In this document: positions 55,561 to 64,000 of the stretch, in pieces
Layout: every line of letters begins with the position of its first letter
How positions within the stretch are numbered: position 1 is the stretch's first letter
Source of the DNA: an uncultured bacterium
GTDB taxonomy: Bacteria; Verrucomicrobiota; Verrucomicrobiia; CAIQCK01
Direction: 5' to 3'
NCBI GenBank assembly: GCA_903870275.1
Contig: CAIQCK010000077.1
Location: 1-64,000 of the forward strand
DNA: 64,000 nt
Notes under the pieces: model-generated
Told to the model about the DNA's origin: nothing
Databases searched by the model: none
Seen by the model: the letters and a program-made list of their open reading frames with translations, nothing else
Made by a program: the position numbers and the translations under genes

Positions 55561-56394
55561 TCAAAACCGCGGCACCACTTTAAGATATTTCTTGTATTCC
55601 TTTTGAGATTGAATGTCTTTGAATATCATTTGCGACCGATACGTGTCAAGGCTAACCACCTCATACTCCTTGCCTTTGTAGGTGAATTTCGACTTGGGCT
55701 TCAGATTGTCGAACTGCTGCCCGGTGACACTGGACACGCAGCGGGCCACCGGCTCGCTCTCCGAAATCGTCTTGCCGATCACCAACAGAACCTGCTTGGT
55801 GATGTCGGCGGATTTCCGCAGCAAAGTGAGCACCGATAGATCCACTTCCCGTTCCAGTCCCAGCGATGGAATAAACTGTTTGACCTTCTTGGATTCGTAG
55901 CGAAGCACGGTGAACGTCTCTGCAACGCCGAAGATCGTCTGCTTGATGACGTCGCCTTGTTTGACGAACCGGCTGCCGCCGTTGGCGATGTTGATCTGGA
56001 ACACACCCTCGGAGACCACCGCCATGAACCTCATTGGGAAGGTGCGGGAGGCCGCCCACCATTCGAGCTCGTTCGCAGGGTCGCCGGCGACGTGCACATC
56101 GACGTGTGCTTCTCCAGGCGGGAATATTTCCTTGCCGTCCCACACCCACATGTCGGGGATGAATGGCCGCGGCCCGTCGTTGGTCCGCCATGCCGGCGGA
56201 CTCTTCAGCAGCGTCGCGATCTGCATCAACTCGTTGGTGTCCACCGGCGTGGCGGGGGCAATGTTCTTGTTGATGTCGGGAAGCTCCGAGTTGCCGAGCC
56301 CCAGCCAGCCCGCCAGCGTCACCGCAGTGGCGATCATCATCAGCGACACGACGGCCACTGCTATCTTCTCGTAATGTTTCTTCAAAAACTCCAT
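55561..56394 (-). CDS. type IV pilus-associated protein, Amuc_1099-like
   Basis: The 277-residue protein has a membrane helix near its start (KIAVAVVSLMMIATAVTLAG) and a periplasmic region that ends in a beta-rich module (FTYKGKEYEVVSLDTYRSQM is the last clear stretch). By position between the Amuc_1100-like and secretin genes it corresponds to Amuc_1099 in Akkermansia; it may be a PilP-like link between the inner-membrane platform and the secretin. Similarity is judged from gene order and architecture, not from alignment. Confidence 0.6.
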   Translation of the reverse strand: MEFLKKHYEKIAVAVVSLMMIATAVTLAGWLGLGNSELPDINKNIAPATPVDTNELMQIATLLKSPPAWRTNDGPRPFIPDMWVWDGKEIFPPGEAHVDVHVAGDPANELEWWAASRTFPMRFMAVVSEGVFQINIANGGSRFVKQGDVIKQTIFGVAETFTVLRYESKKVKQFIPSLGLEREVDLSVLTLLRKSADITKQVLLVIGKTISESEPVARCVSSVTGQQFDNLKPKSKFTYKGKEYEVVSLDTYRSQMIFKDIQSQKEYKKYLKVVPRF

Positions 56395-56419
56395 GACACT
56401 CCAGCCTGCAGCGCGCGCC

Positions 56420-57475
56420 TTACTTGGCCGCCGTCGGCGCCGACGCCGACGGCTCTCGAAACTCCACCAAATCCACGCGCAGTTTCACTTGGATTTTCTC
56501 CAGACCAAAAACGGGGACCGGCTCGGTGAGCTTCGCGGCCTCGCCCGGGCGCACAACCGGCGCTCCGGCGGTCGGAGCCGCGCCCGCCGCGGCACCCGCC
56601 GCGGCGTCCGCCGCGGTGGCCGCCCGGCCCATCGCTTCGGAACGGCCGCCCTGCAACATCTCGCCGCTGCGAGTGTTGAGGACGGACAACGAACGGACAA
56701 CAAAAAACCGCGGCGACAATTCCAGCGCGGTCATGATGCCGCGCAACGCTTGTGTGTCGCCGGTAAATTCCAGTTCGAACGGCAGGGCGCTAGAGATCTC
56801 GGCGGGATTGTCGCGGATGGTGATGGCGAGGAATTCGTCGGTTCTTTCCCCGGTGCCCGGCCCCGGCATGGCCGGCGCGTTGACATCATGCGGAATCTCC
56901 GCGCCGACCGGCGCGCGGCGGATGGTCGTGATCGAAGCAATGCGATTGGTGAAGAGGATGTCCGACAACATCTCGATGGCGTTCCACTGCGTAAGCAGCG
57001 TGTGGATTTGGGCGGGGTCGTTGGCCGGCGTTGCGCCGTGGGTGACGTAGCGGCCAAAGCCGAAGCCGAAGTCTTGCGGCACCACCACGTTGTTCTTCTT
57101 GGCCGCCGCCAGCAGCTTGTTCTTGTATTGCACCAGTTTGGTATTGAACGCGGAAGGCTTGATGTTTTGCGGCGGCGGATTGACGCCGGCGAGATTGGTC
57201 AGCCACCGCGCGACGCTGAGGTCCTCGTTGGTGCCGGAGAGCGCCGCGACGGTGTTGGAAAGGATGACGACATTCTCCGCGTGCGGGAACGGTTTGCGCC
57301 GCATCAGTCCGTCCAACTCGGTGTGTTTCTCCTCCAGCTTGGCGGTCGCCTCCGCTTCCTTGGCATAGTTCACGTAAACCTGGCCGTAGTAGATGTAGCC
57401 GAGCGCGCCGAGGCTGAGGAGCGCGCCCACGGCAAGGCCAGGATTTTCTTTGAGCCAGGACAGCAATTTTTTCAT
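56420..57475 (-). CDS. type IV pilus-associated protein, Amuc_1100-like
   Basis: The 351-residue protein has an N-terminal membrane helix (GLAVGALLSLGALGYIYYG), a coiled-coil, and ferredoxin-like domains reminiscent of PilN/PilO (FNTKLVQYKNKLLAAAKKNN; ALPFELEFTGDTQALRGIM), then an Ala-rich low-complexity stretch and a beta-rich end. Amuc_1100 of Akkermansia, the outer-membrane-associated TLR2-activating protein, shares the anchor, the AAKKN-like and LPFELxF segments and the Ala/Pro-rich C-terminal part. The start overlaps the PilM stop (ATGA). Confidence 0.65.
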   Translation of the reverse strand: MKKLLSWLKENPGLAVGALLSLGALGYIYYGQVYVNYAKEAEATAKLEEKHTELDGLMRRKPFPHAENVVILSNTVAALSGTNEDLSVARWLTNLAGVNPPPQNIKPSAFNTKLVQYKNKLLAAAKKNNVVVPQDFGFGFGRYVTHGATPANDPAQIHTLLTQWNAIEMLSDILFTNRIASITTIRRAPVGAEIPHDVNAPAMPGPGTGERTDEFLAITIRDNPAEISSALPFELEFTGDTQALRGIMTALELSPRFFVVRSLSVLNTRSGEMLQGGRSEAMGRAATAADAAAGAAAGAAPTAGAPVVRPGEAAKLTEPVPVFGLEKIQVKLRVDLVEFREPSASAPTAAK

Positions 57476-59271
57476 AGCGGAATCGGCACCTTCAATTGCG
57501 CGCTGATGGTGAACGTGAAGTCCATGTCGCCTTCCTTGGGCGTGGGACCCTTGGTGACGTTCGTGGTCTTTTCGTCGAAGTAGGGACTTTCGCGCAACCG
57601 GGTCACGAACTCGGTCGGCTTCTGGAGCCGGTCCGGCTCGGTGGGTTTATAGATGCTGCCGGCGACGATGACCAGCTCGGTGATCTGCTGCCGTTCTTTG
57701 GCCGCTTTGATCGCTTCGGGCGAGCCGGGCGGCGGCGGCGGCGCGACGGAAGCACCGGGCGTGGCGGAAGTAACGGACTCGCCGCCGAAACCTCCGACAG
57801 GCACGCCGCCGGAGGCCGGCTCAAGCTGGATGACCCATGTGTCCGCCGGCAAACGCGCCGCGAGGTCGTCCAGGATTTGATGCCAGCGGACACGCGCCTC
57901 GGCCATGTTCTTGATCTGGTCCCTGATTTTGCTGTAATGCTCGACGTTTTTTTGCTGGCGCGTAATCTGGCCTTCGAGTTTGCGCAACGCGCGAATGCGG
58001 AATTGCAACGTGTCCGGGGCGGGATTGCTTTCGTCGCCGAGGAGTTTCTGCTCGGTTTCGGCGCGCTGGTTGAAGTAGTAGCCCCAGCTCGCGCCGACCA
58101 ACGCCAAGCCCACCGCGCAACCGGCAAAGTAGATTTTCTTTTTGTTGAACTCGCGCCGCTCGATGACGTAGGGCGGCAGGAGGTTGACTTCGATAGGACA
58201 CTCGCCCGCCGCCAGCCGCAGTCCCAAACCAACCGCGCCGCCGTAGCCGCTGGCCTGCGCCGCCAGAGCCTCGCGGTCAAGGTTCGGCGCCAGTTCGATG
58301 TTGCGGAACGGGTTGAAGAACTCGACGGGGATTTGGAGCTTCTCGTTGAAGAAATGGTCCGCGTAGGGCAGCGCGGCCGAACCGCCCGTCAGCAACAATT
58401 TGGACGGCTGCTGGCCGCCTTGCTGCGTGCGGTAGAAAATCACCGACCGCGTCACGTCCGCGTGGATGCGGGTCATGACGTTGCGGATGACTTTGCAGAG
58501 CCGCGCCGTCAACGGGTCTTCGGGTTCTTCGTAGGCGCCGCCCAGCCCGACGAAACCTTTCTTGCGCTTCAACTCCTCCGCCTGCGCGAAGGTGAGCTTC
58601 TTGTCCTCGAACTCGCGCATGATTTCCTGCGTGATCTGATTGCCGCCGATCGGCACGGCGCGCGTAAAAATCTTTTCCTTCTCGATGAAGATCAGGTTGG
58701 TCGTCTTGGCGCCGATGTCCGCCACCAACATGCACCCTTCTTCCACTTCATAGTTGTAGCGGACGGCGTTGTAGAGGGCCAGCGAACTGACATCCACCAG
58801 TTCGACGTGCAGCCCGGCAGCGTCCACGGCCTTGGCGAGCGATTCGATGATGTCGCTCTTGATGGCCACCAGCACCACTTCGTATTCGCCTTTCTCCGAC
58901 GCGCCGCCGATGAGCTGATAGCCCCACACCACCTCGGACATCGGGAACGGGACGTTTTGCTGCGCCTCAAAGCCCACCATGCGCTCGATGTTCTCCGGCG
59001 TGGCGGCAGGCAGTTTCACGAAACGCGTGAACACCGACTGGCCCGCCACGGAAATGACGGCGCGGCCGCGGCGCACACCGTGTTCGCGCAACATCTGGCG
59101 GAGAGTGGCGGTGATGACCGCGCTGCGGTCGGTCTCCTGGGTGGAATCCACCGGCAAGTCCGTGGTGCTGTATTGGAGCAGCCGCACACCGCCGGTCTTC
59201 ACCCGCTCCAACACCGCCAGTTTGACGGACGCCGCGCCGATGTCCAACCCTAGAATACGATTTGCTTTCAA
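57472..59271 (-). CDS. PilM-PilN fusion, Amuc_1101-like
   Basis: The 599-residue protein starts with a PilM actin-like domain (ILGLDIGAASVKLAVL, then VADIGAKTTNLIFI, LLLTGGSAALPY) up to about 360, followed by EVNLLPPYVIERR (the conserved PilN lead), a membrane helix near 385, a coiled-coil, and a PilN-like periplasmic domain (WHQILDDLAARLPADTWVIQ). In most systems these are separate proteins. The start codon is TTG (59269-59271), with no good ribosome site. It is the actin-like cytoplasmic part of the pilus platform. Confidence 0.88.
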   Translation of the reverse strand: MKANRILGLDIGAASVKLAVLERVKTGGVRLLQYSTTDLPVDSTQETDRSAVITATLRQMLREHGVRRGRAVISVAGQSVFTRFVKLPAATPENIERMVGFEAQQNVPFPMSEVVWGYQLIGGASEKGEYEVVLVAIKSDIIESLAKAVDAAGLHVELVDVSSLALYNAVRYNYEVEEGCMLVADIGAKTTNLIFIEKEKIFTRAVPIGGNQITQEIMREFEDKKLTFAQAEELKRKKGFVGLGGAYEEPEDPLTARLCKVIRNVMTRIHADVTRSVIFYRTQQGGQQPSKLLLTGGSAALPYADHFFNEKLQIPVEFFNPFRNIELAPNLDREALAAQASGYGGAVGLGLRLAAGECPIEVNLLPPYVIERREFNKKKIYFAGCAVGLALVGASWGYYFNQRAETEQKLLGDESNPAPDTLQFRIRALRKLEGQITRQQKNVEHYSKIRDQIKNMAEARVRWHQILDDLAARLPADTWVIQLEPASGGVPVGGFGGESVTSATPGASVAPPPPPGSPEAIKAAKERQQITELVIVAGSIYKPTEPDRLQKPTEFVTRLRESPYFDEKTTNVTKGPTPKEGDMDFTFTISAQLKVPIPL

Positions 59272-59348
59272 GACGATTTGAATTGGCTGTTTGATTTAGG
59301 GGCGATGGCTGGCCAATGTGATTTTGATGCTGACAGCTTTCACAATCA

Positions 59349-59963
59349 TTACGGTTTGCCAGTCGTGAATTTCGACCATTCGTAGTCAGCGTAGAGCGTC
59401 GTCGCCCACGGCGATTCGGATACACGCATCAACAATCCCGGCTGCGGCGTGAACCGCTGCCACCACTGTTGCTTGGAGTGTTTGGTGTCGTCGAAACTCA
59501 TCAGCCGCCCTTGCCACAAGATTTCCACGCCGACGCTCTCCATGGCGGCCTGGGTGGTCGAGCCGGCCCAACGCTCCGTCACCAGCGGATGCATGAGCAT
59601 CGCGGCGACGTGCCGGCGTCCCTTCTTCACATAGATATAGGTGTCGCTGCCAGTGGCCATCACCTGTTGCTTGCTTCCGCCCAGCACCACATACCACTTA
59701 ATTTCCAAGTCGTCGGCCCACTCCGGCTGGCTGTCGAACTCGCACTCAAACAGCGTCCACGGCACCCGCCCCGCCTCGGTGCCGCCGCGACCGCTTGCGC
59801 CACCACTGGCCGGATTCAACCGCCGCAGCTCGATCCGTTTGATGAGAAAATCCGCCTTCACAGGGCGAGGCTGTAATTGCGCGAGCGACTCGCTTGCGCC
59901 CAATGCCAGAAGCGCCCCAACTACCGGCGCCAACCATCGCAGCGGCCTGAAATGTTCTTTCAT
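59349..59963 (-). CDS. exported protein at the head of the pilus operon, Amuc_1102-like
   Basis: The 204-residue protein has a signal peptide (LRWLAPVVGALLALGASESLAQ) and a beta-rich mature part (FLIKRIELRRLNPASGG, then WTLFECEFDSQPEWADDLEIK, ILWQGRLMSF). No family motif is known to me, but position and size match Amuc_1102. The ATG at 59963 is preferred. It leads the operon and ends 77 bp before the PilM-PilN gene. Confidence 0.6.
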   Translation of the reverse strand: MKEHFRPLRWLAPVVGALLALGASESLAQLQPRPVKADFLIKRIELRRLNPASGGASGRGGTEAGRVPWTLFECEFDSQPEWADDLEIKWYVVLGGSKQQVMATGSDTYIYVKKGRRHVAAMLMHPLVTERWAGSTTQAAMESVGVEILWQGRLMSFDDTKHSKQQWWQRFTPQPGLLMRVSESPWATTLYADYEWSKFTTGKP

Positions 59964-60151
59964 CACTCTCCTTCTACCCATCCACCGACATTCTTTCAAC
60001 GCCCAATCCCATGGGTGTTTTTTGCATTCTGCGAACCTTACTCAAAAACGCCGCAACCGGTCAACAACAAGATCATCACAATGCAGGTAAAACGGAATGC
60101 GCTCCGTGCCGGCAATAGTCCGGTCCTCGTTCACGCTTCCCATCTCCGGCC
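59964..60151. other. intergenic region, no gene recognised
   Basis: The spacer lies between two minus-strand genes and must carry the pilus operon promoter. Open frames here lack ribosome sites and family similarity. Confidence 0.3.
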
Positions 60152-62290
60152 TCATCGCTTGGTCGTCACCCAATACACGGGCAGGCGCGTCAACCGCGCG
60201 CGCGGGTCATTCACAATCCGCACGTTGCCCATCAAATCCAGCGCCCGCACTTCCGGCGCCGCCCATGGCGACGGCAACCGAACCTCCGCATCTTCCGGCA
60301 ATGCCCACGCCACCAGCACCCGGCCGTTGTCGCCCGCGCGCTGAAACTCAAACGCCCGGGCGCCCGCTCCCAGCGCGTGCTCGGCAATCAAGACGGCGCC
60401 GTCGAGCAATCCGTTGGCCACATAATAGGCCACCGCCACCGCCGTTGGCGAGTCGTCATATTCAAAAAAACCGTTTGCCGGATCGTCCTCCGGCGCGCTC
60501 CATGGCGACGCCAGCCCGCAAAAAAATCTCTCCGCGCCGGACGCCATCGCGAGCACCTGCTGCCGCACGATCAGCGCCGCGGCCTCGCGCGGCGGCAACG
60601 GCTTCCCGTCGAGCGCCTGCTCACGATAACCACTGGCCACGTTCCGCAAGCCGCCGCTCGTAATCCACACGGGCTTCTCGCCGCCGCTTGCGCGCATGGC
60701 CGCCTTGATCGCCGCCACCATTTTCTCCACCGGCGGGTCGGCGGCGAGCGCCTCGGGGCCGGACGCCGGCGGCAGATGGAAGGACAAGGCATCCATGGAA
60801 TCCAGCGTCCCGTATTGCAACAGCTTGGGCGCGAGGTCCCACTGACGCAGCGCGCCGCCGACAATCAGACACTCCGGGTCTGTCGTCTTCGCCGCCGCGT
60901 ACGTGCGCCGCAACAGGTTCGCGTAGTTCTGCAACCGTTCCCCGGCGTCGCCGCCGGCCAGCAGGCCCGGCCGGTCCGGTTCGCTCCACACTTCCCACGC
61001 GTGGACCCAACTCCGGTAGTGGTTGACGGTTTGCTGAACGTAAGCATCCCACTCCTCCGGCCGCGAGCCGCGGTCCCGCGGTCCGTTCTCCCAGTAAACC
61101 GACGCGTCGAGCGAGCCGAGCACTTCCAATCCGCGCCGCCATGCCGCGCGAAACGTTTCGTCGAACCATTGCCATTGGTCGGGTTGCGGTTCGACGGCAA
61201 ACCACTGCGTCGCCAGCGGCATTCGCACCCATCGCACGCCCAGCCGGCCCGCGGCGTCCAGTTGCTCGCGACGGCAGCGGATCGTCCCGCCAAACAGCGA
61301 CGCGTGCGCCGGCGGCCGGGCCACCAGCGGCTGCACCACGGCCAGCGCCGTCTCGTCGCGCGAGCCGATGCCGTCAAGTTCCGCTGCGATCACCACACGA
61401 CCCGCCAAACCGAGCGGCAGGACGACGGACGCCGAACCAAATCCGTTGCCCGACGTGCCCAGCGTCACTTCGCGGCGGAAAATCTCCCGTTCGTTGAAAT
61501 CGCGCCCCGTCACGCGCACCCGCCATGCCGCGTTCGTCGGCTGCGCCGCGTAGGACACCGCCGCCACCACTACGAAAGGCTGCACGCCCGGCGGGAACCA
61601 ATGCTCCGCCTGCGGCACGGTCACCGCCACCTCGGCCGGGAATCGCGGTGCAAACGGCGCGGCCAGTTCGCCTGCCTCCAACTGCGCCGCGTCTATCCAC
61701 AGCGTCTGCGGCCCGCGCGCCTGCAGCGCCACGCGCGCCGATCCTGCCGCAGCCTTCGCCGCCGGTTGCGTCACGCTTACCCGCTGCCACGCGCCCGTCG
61801 GAAATACGCGGTTGGTCGTCGCCGCCCCGCCCGGCTGCTCGATGACGAGCTCCGCTTGTGACGCCGGCGCGGATCGCGGCCCCGGCTCGGCCCGGAGAAA
61901 AATCGAAAACGTCCGCGCCTGGCCGGCCGGCATCGGCTGCCAGAACGATCTCACCGTCAGCCGCTGGTGCTCGCTCAGCACGGCGCGCAAACAGCGCCGC
62001 CCATGCGCCGTGCCGCTGTTGCGCACGTCCGGCGATGGGTTTTCCCACTCGATCGCCGGCCGTTCCGCGAACGCGTCCGCGTCGCTCACCTGGCAGATCC
62101 AGTGCGACGTGCCCAATTCGAAGCTGGGGTTCGGCAGGAGATTTTCGGCGCGCGCGGAAGCGAGAGCATAGAACACTCCAAAACCCAAAATCCAAATTCC
62201 AAGGAAACTCCAACACGCCGACGCGGATGCCTTTGGCGTTTGTCGCTTGGAGTTTCCTTGGAATTTGGATTTTGGATTTTGGAGTTTCAC
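60152..62290 (-). CDS. secreted glycoside-hydrolase-like protein
   Basis: The 712-residue protein has a hydrophobic signal segment (residues 27-43, cleavage near ASARA), a carbohydrate-binding-like module (NLLPNPSFELGTSHWICQ), and a TIM-barrel-like part with EVWSEPDRPGLLAGG, similar to the acid/base region of glycoside hydrolases of clan A (GH39-like). The second acid residue is not obvious. Its GTG start overlaps the stop of the upstream beta-helix gene (GTGA), so they are coupled. The signal segment is encoded inside a 38-bp inverted repeat. Confidence 0.65.
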   Translation of the reverse strand: MKLQNPKSKFQGNSKRQTPKASASACWSFLGIWILGFGVFYALASARAENLLPNPSFELGTSHWICQVSDADAFAERPAIEWENPSPDVRNSGTAHGRRCLRAVLSEHQRLTVRSFWQPMPAGQARTFSIFLRAEPGPRSAPASQAELVIEQPGGAATTNRVFPTGAWQRVSVTQPAAKAAAGSARVALQARGPQTLWIDAAQLEAGELAAPFAPRFPAEVAVTVPQAEHWFPPGVQPFVVVAAVSYAAQPTNAAWRVRVTGRDFNEREIFRREVTLGTSGNGFGSASVVLPLGLAGRVVIAAELDGIGSRDETALAVVQPLVARPPAHASLFGGTIRCRREQLDAAGRLGVRWVRMPLATQWFAVEPQPDQWQWFDETFRAAWRRGLEVLGSLDASVYWENGPRDRGSRPEEWDAYVQQTVNHYRSWVHAWEVWSEPDRPGLLAGGDAGERLQNYANLLRRTYAAAKTTDPECLIVGGALRQWDLAPKLLQYGTLDSMDALSFHLPPASGPEALAADPPVEKMVAAIKAAMRASGGEKPVWITSGGLRNVASGYREQALDGKPLPPREAAALIVRQQVLAMASGAERFFCGLASPWSAPEDDPANGFFEYDDSPTAVAVAYYVANGLLDGAVLIAEHALGAGARAFEFQRAGDNGRVLVAWALPEDAEVRLPSPWAAPEVRALDLMGNVRIVNDPRARLTRLPVYWVTTKR
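62176..62284. repeat. large inverted repeat in the signal-peptide region
   Basis: Arms of 38 bp at 62176-62213 and 62247-62284 are complementary except for one G-T-type mismatch, with a 33-bp loop. The right arm starts 3 bp from the GTG start codon of the glycoside-hydrolase-like gene, so codons 3-38 lie in the hairpin. The wording (AAATCCAAATTCCAAGG) is typical of noncoding repeats in this group; here it is translated. Confidence 0.85.
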
Positions 62291-64000
62291 TTTCCGTTTT
62301 CCTTCGCGCGCTGCACTTCGATGATGCCTTTTTCGCCGACACCGTGAATGCCTTCCACCGAATTTTGCTCGATGGCCACCGTCGCGCCCGGCTCATCAAT
62401 CGCGAATGCCACCTGCGCGTTCGTCGAGTGGCTCACCGGATACCAGAAATAGGCGTGGTTGCGCCGGAACACCACGGCGTCGCTGCTGGCCGCCGCGTGA
62501 TACGCCGTCATCGCGTCGCGCACCACGTTGAACTCCACCACCGTGCCAACGACCGAGGCCGACGTGTCGCGCACCGACGCTGCGCCGTGGCGGCTGACGA
62601 GGACCACGCCGTCGGTGCGGCTGCGAATGAACGAGTTGTGGCGCAGCACGTTGCCGAGCGCACGCGGAAACTCCACCGGCAGATTCGCCGCGTCGCCGCT
62701 GGTGACGAGCGCGCCGGCGCTGCATTCCTCGACGCGGTTGCCCTCGGCGACGTTCCAAAACAGCGGGCTGATGCCGCGGTTCCACGTGCGCGGCATCGAG
62801 GAGGCCAGCGTCGTGCCGTTGGCGTAGAGGAACAGGCCCGGCTTACGCTGGCGCGCGATGGTATTGCCGGCGATGACGTTTTCGACGCACGAAATCCACA
62901 GTTGGATGCCTGTCATGCCGTCGGGCGTGTGGTTGCCGACGATGAGGTTGCGATGAAACATCGTGCCCACCGCGACAACGGAGCCTTTCGCCGGCGCAAC
63001 ACGCCACGGCCGGTCGAGCAGCAGCCGCTCGCCGTCGCGCTTCATCACGCGTCGCGTCTGTCCCTGGCCAACGCCGCTGAAAACCGTGACGTAATATTCG
63101 CTGATCGGCGGCTCCGGCGAGCCGTCGTCCGCGTCCGGCGGCCAGAACGGCGTCTCATTCTTGTCGGCGTCGTGCGTAAGCTGCTCGCGTTTCACGCTGC
63201 CGAGCCGGTCGTCGGGCGTCGGCGGAAATGTCTTGGGCAGCGTCACGCTCGCCCCATCCGCGCCGGCAAGCGGCCCGAAGTAGGCGGTGCGGTGGTTGCC
63301 CTCGAACAAAATCATCTCGCCGACGTTCTGGTCCGTCCCCGCCACGCCGCCGAACCGCGTCTGGCCCGTCCCGACGCCCACGCCGGGGCCGCGCGACTCT
63401 TCGACGCCGTTCCGAGCGATATAGTTGTGCGTTATCGAGCCATGACCAGTGGAGAACCACAATAGCCGCCTCGCGGTTGGTCCGCCAGCCGCCTCGCCCG
63501 GCGGCGAGATGACACGGTTGTCCATAATAATGCATTCCTCAATCGGCTCGCAACGACCGAGGATCGCCGCCTCCGCGTTGCCGCCAACGCGAGTTACTGA
63601 TACCAGCCGGTTATTAGCAAACTGGCTTCGCCTCGCGCCACTGATGAAAAGTGGTGCGCGGCCCCAAAGTTCATTCGAGTCAATGGAAGCGTGGTCAGCA
63701 TTACGCACATGAACACCGCAGTTCTCGGCCTGCTTGCCATCACAGTCGGCGACGCGGACGTATTCGACACGGCAGTCGCGCAACCACGCCGTCGACTCCG
63801 GCGAACGGATGGCGACGCCGATATTGACCTGCTCATTGCCAAGAATAGTTAGGTTTTTTACAGCCGCGTCGTCACCGCTCAACCAGACCGCCGCGCGATC
63901 ACCGCCCGGCAACGCACCTTCCTTCGTGACGAATTTCACGCAGTCTTCGCCTTGCATCACCAGCACGCCGCCGCCGGTCTTCGGAAATGGCGAGTCGCCC
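62287..64000 (-). CDS. right-handed beta-helix protein, 5' end outside the window
   Basis: The frame is open to the right edge (the last 34 bp add GDSPFPKTGGG before the VLVMQGEDCV visible at 63966), so at least 570 residues are present and the true start lies further on. The protein shows repeating short strands typical of right-handed parallel beta-helices (LTILGNEQVNIGVAIRS; RVEYVRVADCDGKQAENCGV), as in polysaccharide lyases and related surface proteins. No lyase catalytic signature is recognised. It is coupled to the following glycoside-hydrolase-like gene. Confidence 0.75.
   Translation of the reverse strand, partial: GDSPFPKTGGGVLVMQGEDCVKFVTKEGALPGGDRAAVWLSGDDAAVKNLTILGNEQVNIGVAIRSPESTAWLRDCRVEYVRVADCDGKQAENCGVHVRNADHASIDSNELWGRAPLFISGARRSQFANNRLVSVTRVGGNAEAAILGRCEPIEECIIMDNRVISPPGEAAGGPTARRLLWFSTGHGSITHNYIARNGVEESRGPGVGVGTGQTRFGGVAGTDQNVGEMILFEGNHRTAYFGPLAGADGASVTLPKTFPPTPDDRLGSVKREQLTHDADKNETPFWPPDADDGSPEPPISEYYVTVFSGVGQGQTRRVMKRDGERLLLDRPWRVAPAKGSVVAVGTMFHRNLIVGNHTPDGMTGIQLWISCVENVIAGNTIARQRKPGLFLYANGTTLASSMPRTWNRGISPLFWNVAEGNRVEECSAGALVTSGDAANLPVEFPRALGNVLRHNSFIRSRTDGVVLVSRHGAASVRDTSASVVGTVVEFNVVRDAMTAYHAAASSDAVVFRRNHAYFWYPVSHSTNAQVAFAIDEPGATVAIEQNSVEGIHGVGEKGIIEVQRAKENGK

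Noticed and set aside
57496-59253. 585-residue plus-strand open frame opposite the PilM-PilN gene
   Set aside because: Shadow of a GC-rich gene; no domain, and the minus-strand gene is part of a conserved operon.

Overview
The window looks like chromosome of a Gram-negative member of the Verrucomicrobiota, possibly a Limisphaerales/Pedosphaera-like lineage (this rank is inference). The best clue is a run of five genes at 52617-59963 that matches, in order and architecture, the type IV pilus cluster known from Akkermansia (Amuc_1098 to Amuc_1102). Other clues are an ECF sigma factor next to a membrane Ser/Thr kinase, many secreted proteins of unknown role, membrane TPR proteins of the TMTC type, Tat and lipoprotein signals, an autotransporter, and intergenic DNA full of short low-complexity repeats. 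Base composition is GC-rich through most genes, with a few AT-richer islands. No rRNA, tRNA or CRISPR array was seen.

Left part (1-16 kb): an insertion-sequence-like end made of 23-bp repeats; a beta-lactamase-family esterase; a membrane-anchored TAXI-type binding protein; a PepSY-like repeat protein with a tiny His-rich secreted peptide; the sigma factor/kinase pair; an archaeal-type thymidylate synthase; a repeat-rich gene-poor stretch (9.3-10.5 kb); a FtsX/LolD-type ABC transporter; a Tat-exported protein; NikR with a good candidate NikR box at its start; an exported beta-carbonic anhydrase; and an EF-P that lacks the tip lysine, translationally coupled to a hydrolase-fold protein that lacks the nucleophile.

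Middle part (16-45 kb): a subtilisin; a ResB/CcsA pair for cytochrome c maturation; an autotransporter with near-identical passenger repeats; a Spy/CpxP-like protein divergent from a two-component system; an M6-type protease with PDZ domains; a large internally duplicated secreted protein; a five-gene TetR-OMF-MacA-MacB efflux operon with a perfect inverted-repeat operator; then housekeeping genes (D-amino acid aminotransferase, Apt, a primary-type sigma factor, pyruvate phosphate dikinase).

Right part (45-64 kb): two tandem TMTC/PMT-like TPR membrane proteins followed by the wreck of a third copy; Rho; CoaE; a stand-alone 5'-3' exonuclease; the pilus operon; and a coupled pair of secreted carbohydrate-related proteins whose first-gene signal peptide is built from a large inverted repeat. 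The last gene runs off the right edge.

All assignments come from reading motifs in the sequence and from knowledge of families; no database search was run. Where start codons are ambiguous the choice is stated.
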